This document shows, in pieces, positions 5,566 to 10,873 of a stretch of DNA of 10,873 nt. Source of the DNA: Thermoplasmata archaeon (GTDB taxonomy: Archaea; Thermoplasmatota; Thermoplasmata; RBG-16-68-12; JAGMCJ01). The first letter of the stretch is position 1. Each line of letters opens with the position of its first letter. Under the pieces are notes generated by a model. That model did no database searches. It was not told the origin of the DNA and worked only from the letters and a program-made list of their open reading frames with translations. Position numbers and translations under genes: made by a program. The stretch spans positions 1-10,873 of the forward strand of contig JAGMCJ010000033.1 in NCBI GenBank assembly GCA_023129265.1. Direction: 5' to 3'.

Positions 5566-7698
5566 ATGAAACGTCCGCCGATATGCCCGAGTTGCCAATC
5601 ACCGAATCGAATGAATGCGGTCAGATGTCGCATGTGCGGAGAGCGTCTCAGAGAGGATAAGAGACCCCGAGGCGAGTCTTCCCCGGAACCTATCGTTCTG
5701 GAGCGGGTGATGACGGGCGAGGTTTTCACAGCCGTGTTGGGGAAAGCGGAACGCGAGAAGGAGGAGACAACCGAGCCTGTGGAATCGGGGGTGACAGTGC
5801 AGGGAAGCCCTGCGACGCAGGACGCATCGGTATCTGCGGATTACTCAAATCAGGCGAACGACTGGATGGCCAGGGCGAGCGCAGCAATGGAACTCAAGAA
5901 GTACGCAAAGGCAATCGAGTTCTTGGACAGGGTTCTTGAGCTATCACCGAGGGATCCAAGGGGATGGTACAAGAAGGGCGTGTGCCTTGCTATGCTGGGA
6001 AACCACGTCGATGCCATCAGGTGCTATGAGAAGGCCATCGAAGAGAATCCGGAAGACGCCCGACTCTGGTTCATGAAAGGGAAGTCCCAAACGGAGACCA
6101 AATCATTCGTGGATGCCCTCTTCTCGATGGACAGATCCCTAGAGATAAGACCTGAGTTCACTGAGGCCTGGCACTCGAAGGGAGGACTGCTTGAGGTTCT
6201 TGGAAAAATCGCGGAGGCCTATGCCTCCTTCTCAGAGACTCTCAGGCTGAATCCAGATCATGCAGAGGCAAGAATCAGGAGGAACAATGCAGAGGCGGTC
6301 CTCATAAACAAGGGTCTGCAAACGCTGATTGCTGGGACAACCTCTTGGAGTGACTTGCCAGGCAGCATGCGTTACGATGCCCGGTCTGGACCCAGCACAT
6401 CGAGGATCGCCCTGATTTCGCAAGCTGAAGATGCCATGTCCGAGAATCGGCTTGAGGAGAGTCTGTACCTCTACGATCAGGCACTGGCCTTGGATGACAG
6501 TGACTCCTTCCTTTGGCGAGAGAAAGGGAATATCCTATCCAAGATGGGAAGACACAGGCGAGCAAGTGAATGCTACCAAAGGTCCGCCTCCTTGGCAGGC
6601 CAAGCGCCCCAAATCCCACGCGAAGTCGAAAGGGAAGAACTCCCCTCAACGGGTCAGGCCGAGTCTCACGAGGCGAGTCCGACAGCAAGCGCACCTAATG
6701 ATGACATATACGACTCCGAACTGGCAACCGAAGAAGCGGAGGAGACAGTACAAGGATTGCCACAGCAGGAGACCCTCACGGGGCCAGATACCGTATACGA
6801 GGAGACTGCAGTCGGGACACCTCAATCTGACGGGATGGGAGAGGCCGAGATAGGCGCCGAGGATGTCTCAAGGCTGGAGAGGAAGATAGATGAGATTGTT
6901 TCATCTGGGGACGAGTCTCCTCCCACAGAGGCAGAGGACGAGGAGGCTTTCATCTCAAGCAAGCTTAGGGTCAAATCAGCAAAGGAGAAGGAGTTGCTAT
7001 CGACGCATGTGAAGGGGTTCGATGAAGCTCTGGGGGGCGGGATCCCAAAGGGTCACACGGTCATCGTCGCCGGCGCAGCGGGGACAATGAAGTCCTCTCT
7101 GGCGTTTTCCATCCTCTTCAACCAGGCCTTGAAACGGGGAAGAATGGGGCTTTATGTGACGCTCGACCAAAACACAGGCAGCCTGATTGCCCAGGCCTCC
7201 TCTCTTGGAATGGAGTATGAAAGAGTGCGGAAGTCGCTCAGGATATTCGACATGGCATATATCAAGAGCCACACGTCGAGGACAAAGGAGCAATGGATGA
7301 ACATGCTCTACACCCAGGTTAAGAAACTAAAGAAGAAACTCGACCTGGATTTCATTGTCATCGACTCACTCGACGCCCTGCTGACGCTTGGCGAGTTTGA
7401 AAGCAAGAGGTCCAGGGTTTTTAGGCTCTTCGAGTGGCTGAGGCAGCTCGACGTTACGACTTTCGTCGTATGCGAGAGACCTGACTTCGTGATCGGCGGA
7501 AACGTGATTCAGTCCAAGACCGTGGAGGACTTCCTTGCCGATGGCATACTCCACCTTAGGCTCCATCTAGTCAACGACGTGGATGTCCAGAGAAGGATTA
7601 GATGTTTGAAAATGCGAGAGGCGAACCACAGCACAGGATACATGGCCCTTTCCTGGGATGATGGCTCATTCAATGTCACAAGAGTGGTAAGGAGATAA
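5566..7698 (+). CDS. Zinc-ribbon / TPR / KaiC ATPase fusion, paralogue 2
   Basis: A 710-residue multidomain protein. Residues 7-24 form a zinc ribbon (CPSC, ten residues, CRMC). A linker follows to about 95. Four contiguous 34-residue TPR units start at about 98, 132, 166 and 200, with typical W/Y-x-x-KG and A-x-x-x-Y/F positions. After a linker (234-280), two more TPR units start at about 281 and 315. Residues 350-465 are acidic, low-complexity and probably disordered. Residues about 480-710 are a full KaiC domain: GFDEALGGGIPKG, P-loop GAAGTMKS (503-510), YVTLDQ (Asp534-Gln535), Walker B IVIDS (Asp600), and VDVQRRIRCLKMR (672-684). TPRs bind partner proteins, so this looks like the scaffold that brings an ATPase to clients. 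It has no membrane segment. The start follows AGGAA at 5556-5560 with a 5-base spacer and lies 13 bases after the previous stop. The Asp in TLDQ differs from the Glu of both paralogues and may affect catalysis. Confidence 0.92.
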   Translation: MKRPPICPSCQSPNRMNAVRCRMCGERLREDKRPRGESSPEPIVLERVMTGEVFTAVLGKAEREKEETTEPVESGVTVQGSPATQDASVSADYSNQANDWMARASAAMELKKYAKAIEFLDRVLELSPRDPRGWYKKGVCLAMLGNHVDAIRCYEKAIEENPEDARLWFMKGKSQTETKSFVDALFSMDRSLEIRPEFTEAWHSKGGLLEVLGKIAEAYASFSETLRLNPDHAEARIRRNNAEAVLINKGLQTLIAGTTSWSDLPGSMRYDARSGPSTSRIALISQAEDAMSENRLEESLYLYDQALALDDSDSFLWREKGNILSKMGRHRRASECYQRSASLAGQAPQIPREVEREELPSTGQAESHEASPTASAPNDDIYDSELATEEAEETVQGLPQQETLTGPDTVYEETAVGTPQSDGMGEAEIGAEDVSRLERKIDEIVSSGDESPPTEAEDEEAFISSKLRVKSAKEKELLSTHVKGFDEALGGGIPKGHTVIVAGAAGTMKSSLAFSILFNQALKRGRMGLYVTLDQNTGSLIAQASSLGMEYERVRKSLRIFDMAYIKSHTSRTKEQWMNMLYTQVKKLKKKLDLDFIVIDSLDALLTLGEFESKRSRVFRLFEWLRQLDVTTFVVCERPDFVIGGNVIQSKTVEDFLADGILHLRLHLVNDVDVQRRIRCLKMREANHSTGYMALSWDDGSFNVTRVVRR

Positions 7699-7699
7699 C

Positions 7700-8503
7700 A
7701 TGGCTTCTTCAACGTCCAGAGAGTGGTCAGGGAGTGCAGGACCTTCGAACGAAAGGATCATGACCTACGTTAGAGGGTTCGATGAGGAGATAGGGGGAGG
7801 CATTCCTCCAGGACACATTACCCTAATCCATGGCCCGACCGGGACGATGAAATCCTCGCTGGCCTACTACATCCTCTACAACAACGTCCTGGAAGGAAGG
7901 AAGGGTCTCTATGTCACGCTCGAACAGGATGCGGAGAGCCTGGCGGACCAGATGGAATCGCTCGGCATGGAGATTGTGGCGGCATCGAAACTCATTCCAA
8001 TATTCGACCTGAGCAAAGGCAGAGAGAAGCTCCAAGAGTTAGATGAGAAGATGAGGTCGCTCAAGAAGAGGGTCCCGAACAGTCCTGTAGCAGAGAACGG
8101 GTTCCTTGGCATAATCCAGGCTAAGGTGGAGGAACTCAAGAGGAAGCGCGGTTTCGATCTGCTGGTCATAGACTCGCTCGAGGCCTTGGAACTAGTTGCC
8201 AACTTCCCTGACAGGAGGAAGAACCTCTTCGATTTCTTCGAGTGGCTCAGATCACTCAACGTGACCGCTTTCGTGGTCTCAGAGTCCACTCCGGATTTGT
8301 TGGGTTTCCTCAGGTTCCAAGAAACCTTCGACGAAGCTTTCCTCGCCGATGCCATTTTCGAGCTTAAGATGGAGATAGTGAACAATGTCGACGTCCAGAG
8401 AAGGATTAGGTGTGTGAAGATGAGGAGCGTCAATCACAAGACTGACTACTTCACGCTCATACACGAGAACAAGTGGTTCGAGATCACCAAAGCGATCTGC
8501 TAG
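7700..8503 (+). CDS. Single-domain KaiC-like ATPase (GTMKSS P-loop), paralogue 3
   Basis: A 267-residue KaiC-domain ATPase. Motifs in order are GFDEEIGGGIPPG (26-38), P-loop GPTGTMKS (45-52), YVTLEQ (Glu75-Gln76), Walker B LVIDS (Asp158), and VDVQRRIRCVKMR (230-242) followed by NH. Compared with paralogue 1 it has a longer charged helical insert between the second strand and Walker B (about residues 100-150, rich in Lys and Glu), a likely interaction surface. The start at 7700 is firm: AAGGAG at 7689-7694 lies 5 bases upstream, overlapping the end of the TPR-KaiC gene, whose stop is only 1 base before this ATG. The gene is thus translationally coupled to the TPR-KaiC fusion, and the two modules probably work in one complex. 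No membrane segment is present. The family call is secure; the substrate of the ATPase activity is unknown. Confidence 0.9.
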   Translation: MASSTSREWSGSAGPSNERIMTYVRGFDEEIGGGIPPGHITLIHGPTGTMKSSLAYYILYNNVLEGRKGLYVTLEQDAESLADQMESLGMEIVAASKLIPIFDLSKGREKLQELDEKMRSLKKRVPNSPVAENGFLGIIQAKVEELKRKRGFDLLVIDSLEALELVANFPDRRKNLFDFFEWLRSLNVTAFVVSESTPDLLGFLRFQETFDEAFLADAIFELKMEIVNNVDVQRRIRCVKMRSVNHKTDYFTLIHENKWFEITKAIC

Positions 8504-8509
8504 GAGGGG
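8503..8509 (+). promoter_or_regulatory. Ribosome binding site adjacent to the ASCH-like gene start
   Basis: GGAGGGG overlaps the stop codon of the third KaiC gene and touches the ATG at 8510. The GGAGG core ends only 2 bases before that ATG but 8 bases before an in-frame TTG at 8516, so the TTG could be the functional start and would drop two residues. Confidence 0.45.
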
Positions 8510-9067
8510 ATGACCTTGAGATGGAGACGGCTGGGACTCTTCCTGTTGAGGGCTCTGATCCTTTTCATACTTTCTGCTGTCCTCGTTGGCGGGTTCTGGT
8601 TCCATGCTGAGTTCTACAAATTCGGCCTTCCCATCTTGATGATTGCTGGTGCAGTGACAGTAATAATAATGGTTCTTGCCTTCAGATTCGCGATTTCTGG
8701 CAAGTACCAGTCTTTCTCGAGGCCAAAGGAATCTCTTGAGTTTGAGTTGGACGAGTTGGACAGGGTTAGGCACGGTCTGAAGAAGTCCACACTCAGGAAG
8801 CCTCAAGAGAAGCGGGAATTCCGGCCTGGCAGCGTGGTGTCAGCCAGGTTGAGGGGGACCGATGACACTGGAATCCTGAGACTAAGGATAGTCGGCATAG
8901 ACCGGAAGTACCTAGCTGACTTCGACAAAGGAGATCTCCAGACCCTTGGAATCGGCTCCAAAGGTGAGCTTTCCGAGATGTGGCGGAAGTTGGGCGGGAG
9001 ACTGGACGAGAGAGCGCACGGTGAACTAATCATCTTCGAGCGACTTGAGAAGGAGAGAGGGAGCTGA
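8510..9067 (+). CDS. Two-TM membrane protein with ASCH/PUA-like cytosolic domain
   Basis: A 185-residue protein. Two hydrophobic helices at about 9-31 and 38-60 are joined by a very short loop, forming a hairpin, and the first is preceded by basic residues (RWRR). After a charged linker (70-103) comes a compact region, about 104-178. Its pattern is FRPGSVVSARLR, then GILRLRIVGIDRKYLADF, a DLQTLGIGSKGELSEMW helix, and a final GELIIFERL strand. This order (a barrel strand with PG, a strand ending in an acidic loop, 'eGf..keel' helix, last strand ending FE) is that of ASCH/PUA-like domains, which in known members bind RNA or modified nucleotides. The match is by pattern only and is tentative. 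Linkage to a membrane hairpin would be unusual for this fold. It begins 6 bases after the KaiC stop and overlaps the next gene if that starts at CTG 9064. Confidence 0.65.
   Translation: MTLRWRRLGLFLLRALILFILSAVLVGGFWFHAEFYKFGLPILMIAGAVTVIIMVLAFRFAISGKYQSFSRPKESLEFELDELDRVRHGLKKSTLRKPQEKREFRPGSVVSARLRGTDDTGILRLRIVGIDRKYLADFDKGDLQTLGIGSKGELSEMWRKLGGRLDERAHGELIIFERLEKERGS
9050..9055 (+). promoter_or_regulatory. Ribosome binding site supporting a CTG start at 9064
   Basis: AAGGAG ends 8 bases before CTG 9064. There is no comparable site before the GTG at 9091 (CCTCGTTCTT precedes it), so this purine run is the best evidence for the upstream start. Confidence 0.5.
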
Positions 9068-10848
9068 CGCCTGAATTCATCCTCGTTCTTGTGATTTCGG
9101 TTCTCACGCTGGCGGTCTTGGTCGCAGGGATCTTGTTTCTCAATCGAGGAAGGATGAAGACGCTGTTCATCGCGCTTCACATCCTGTTTCTTGTGGTAAA
9201 CACTTCCTGGCTTGTGGGGAGACACTTCCAGCAGAATGGATTGGACTTTCTCACCTTGTCCTCGACTGTCATGGTTTTCCCCCTCATCGCAATCCTCACC
9301 CTTGCGTTCTTCCACGGACGCTCGTTCACAAGAAGAATCTACCTGCCAATCATGATCTTCCTTCCGTCCCTGGGCATAGTCTATGTCTCTATCGTAGAGG
9401 CCTGGACGAGCTCAGACCTCTACGACCGCTCCGTTTTCATATACTACATCGTCTCCTGCCTTGCCATTTCCATTGCGGAGTCTACTGCAGTCTGGCTGAG
9501 ATCCTCAATCTTTCGAAAGGAGGGATATCTCCTCATACTTTCTCTCATGACTATTCTAGCCACTGGACCGGTCTACTACCAGGAGCTGAGAATTCTGAGC
9601 GCTAGCGACTTCATTGGTCCGAACCTGGGGTTCCCCCTCTCCGGTGCGGTGATACTGATGGCGCTTCTCAGGACAGACTATTCACCGGTGAGTCTCAAGA
9701 CAGGGAGAAGGGCTCAGAAAAATACAATGAGATTCCACCCTGAACCTGGAAAGCTCCACTTCGTGCGCGAAGCGAGGCCCAAGTACTCGAGGTCGATCTT
9801 CGCTGATGAGCTTGACACTGGGAAGCTGGGACTCGTGCTAACCTCCTCGAGAAGATGGCGATTCGCGTTCAAGCTCAGCACCAAGAATGTTGCCATAATC
9901 GAAATCTCATTCACGAACGGAAAGGACAGCATCAGGGCCTGGGATCTGGGTCGGGTCTATCATTGCATCCAGGATTTCGCAACGGCTCATAGGAGTAGCG
10001 TTGTGCTTGTCGACGCTTTCCCTTTGCTGGTGTGCAACAATGACATGAGTTCGGCGAGAGAGTTAGTTTCTTCCATGCGGAGCCTCGCGAAACGCACCGA
10101 TTGCACCTTCCTCGTCCCTTCGTCCCTCTTGACAAGGACTGAGTTCTCTCAACTCATCGGACCTGGAGACAGCGTGATGGAGTTCCCTGACGTCGAGATC
10201 AAAGTGCTTGAGATACTCAAAGCCCACGTAGGCAACCTTAGCGAACACCTCCTTCGGAAATATTGCGAGGGGAAGGGCATCATGATCAAGGACTTGCTGC
10301 TCGAGGACGTTCCAGACCTTGCTGTGTGGACAACGAGTACTCTGGATACGCTAGGTGTCTACGCGGGTGACAGCGCCATGCTCAGGAACTGGAAGAATGA
10401 GTCATATCGTATCTCTCTGGACCTGATGAAATTCTACAACTCCGATATCGAGGAGGCCCAGAGGCTTTCAACGGACCCGCCCGTCACCACGGAATCGCTC
10501 CTGTCCCAAGTCGTGCATGCTGAGATGGCCGTCCCGCCGAGCACAAGGAAGGCAAGAGCCAACAAGAGGTCAGAAAAGGCCATGAGAGAAGGACTGCTGT
10601 TGGTTTTCTTGAAGTACTTTGGAGAGGCGGGAAGGTTCGTTTTGGCGAGAGAGCTTGGAAAACTGGACAAAAAGCTGGACAACCTTACAGAGGCGGATCT
10701 CATACCTCTCGCGGACAAAGCGCAAGAGGCAATGATGGAATTCGGGGAGATCGTGGACATAGACCACATTAGGACGGATATGAAATCGAAGGGGTATCGC
10801 ATGAGAGATGAGATAGTGGGACTAGTATCAGAAGGTGGTATCGCATGA
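9064..10848 (+). CDS. Multi-TM (about seven) DUF835 membrane protein
   Basis: A 594-residue protein if started at CTG 9064, or 585 from GTG 9091. The N-terminal 200 residues contain about seven hydrophobic helices (numbering from 9091: roughly 1-18, 24-43, 55-74, 82-102, 114-135, 144-163, 177-193). This resembles the 7TM sensory region found ahead of some archaeal histidine kinases. Residues about 243-356 match DUF835: GKLGLVLTSSRR, then VAIIEISF, a WDLGRVYHCIQDF helix, SSVVLVDAFPLLVCNND, and CTFLVPSSLLTRTEFSQL. The usual DG of the DUF835 'LDGLEYL' strand is DA here. The C-terminal 220 residues are mostly helical, and a unit at about 499-575 I do not recognise. It is likely a membrane sensor or receptor whose cytosolic DUF835 part contacts partners. 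CTG 9064 is preferred because AAGGAG lies 8 bases upstream, the CTGA overlap mimics the ATGA junctions elsewhere, and the first helix is then complete (EFILVLV). The GTG has no ribosome site. Confidence 0.78.
   Translation: MTPEFILVLVISVLTLAVLVAGILFLNRGRMKTLFIALHILFLVVNTSWLVGRHFQQNGLDFLTLSSTVMVFPLIAILTLAFFHGRSFTRRIYLPIMIFLPSLGIVYVSIVEAWTSSDLYDRSVFIYYIVSCLAISIAESTAVWLRSSIFRKEGYLLILSLMTILATGPVYYQELRILSASDFIGPNLGFPLSGAVILMALLRTDYSPVSLKTGRRAQKNTMRFHPEPGKLHFVREARPKYSRSIFADELDTGKLGLVLTSSRRWRFAFKLSTKNVAIIEISFTNGKDSIRAWDLGRVYHCIQDFATAHRSSVVLVDAFPLLVCNNDMSSARELVSSMRSLAKRTDCTFLVPSSLLTRTEFSQLIGPGDSVMEFPDVEIKVLEILKAHVGNLSEHLLRKYCEGKGIMIKDLLLEDVPDLAVWTTSTLDTLGVYAGDSAMLRNWKNESYRISLDLMKFYNSDIEEAQRLSTDPPVTTESLLSQVVHAEMAVPPSTRKARANKRSEKAMREGLLLVFLKYFGEAGRFVLARELGKLDKKLDNLTEADLIPLADKAQEAMMEFGEIVDIDHIRTDMKSKGYRMRDEIVGLVSEGGIA
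10832..10839 (+). promoter_or_regulatory. Ribosome binding site for the last, partial gene
   Basis: AAGGTGGT matches most of the archaeal anti-Shine-Dalgarno complement and lies 5 bases before the ATG at 10845, inside the end of the DUF835 gene. Confidence 0.6.
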
Positions 10849-10873
10849 AACCGAGAATCAGAACGTACATAGA
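10845..10873 (+). CDS. Start of a further operon gene, cut by the window edge
   Basis: The ATG at 10845 overlaps the stop of the DUF835 membrane protein as ATGA and has a strong ribosome site. Only nine complete codons are visible (MKPRIRTYI), far too few to name a product. Its position shows that the operon continues to the right. Confidence 0.65.

Noticed and set aside
4791..8503. Circadian clock kaiABC-type operon
   Set aside because: The KaiC modules are single-domain and divergent, and no KaiA- or KaiB-like gene is present, so a clock label is not justified.
7909..9315. Long minus-strand open frames opposite the third KaiC, ASCH-like and DUF835 genes (about 170-175 codons each)
   Set aside because: They mirror the codon pattern of well-supported plus-strand genes, have no recognisable domains or ribosome sites, and would disrupt a tight operon.
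1..10873. CRISPR arrays, tRNA or rRNA genes, transposases, phage genes
   Set aside because: No regular repeats, cloverleaf-like segments, inverted terminal repeats or transposase motifs were seen on either strand.

Overview
The window reads as a piece of an archaeal chromosome, most likely from the Thermoplasmata or a related euryarchaeal lineage. The evidence is the combination of KaiC-type RecA-fold ATPases, DUF835 domains (a family best known from Thermoplasmata and Thermococci), a soluble PAS histidine kinase with a lone receiver, a tandem winged-helix regulator, A/T-rich TATA-like boxes close to start codons, and GGAG-type ribosome sites with frequent 4-base ATGA overlaps. Arginine is mostly AGA/AGG. 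No RNA gene, mobile element, CRISPR array or phage gene was seen. The lineage is an inference, not a marker-based assignment.

Layout. (1) Bases 1-227, minus strand: the 5' part of a DUF835 protein that runs off the left edge. It is divergent from (2) a plus-strand two-component pair at 397-2327: a membrane-free PAS histidine kinase and a single-domain receiver overlapping it by 4 bases. (3) Convergent with these, at 2332-3387 minus, lies a regulator made of two internally duplicated winged-helix/sensor halves. (4) After a 240-base intergenic region with a probable promoter, a plus-strand operon runs from about 3600 past the right edge. Its genes in order are: a small acidic protein, a KaiC-like pseudo-ATPase with broken Walker A and B motifs, a stand-alone KaiC ATPase, a zinc-ribbon/TPR/KaiC fusion, a third KaiC ATPase, a two-TM protein with an ASCH/PUA-like cytosolic domain, a multi-TM DUF835 protein, and the first codons of one more gene. 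Junctions are tight (overlaps of 4 bases, or gaps of 1 to about 60 bases), so the set is probably co-transcribed.

How it may work together (inference). The three catalytic KaiC modules are clear paralogues that share an unusual P-loop, GxxGTMKSS, in which the last P-loop glycine is methionine. They also share a Glu/Asp-Gln in place of the KaiC catalytic Glu-Glu pair, and a near-invariant VDVQRRIRC-KMR segment. With one degenerate paralogue, a TPR scaffold and two membrane proteins encoded alongside, the operon could specify a membrane-associated, nucleotide-driven signalling complex. The nearby kinase/receiver, DUF835 and HTH genes would fit sensory or regulatory inputs and outputs. This KaiC-TPR-DUF835 operon is the best candidate in the window for an undescribed system. 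Two starts (near 274 and 3615) have good initiation signals that are one base out of frame with the gene body, and one (9064) appears to use CTG.
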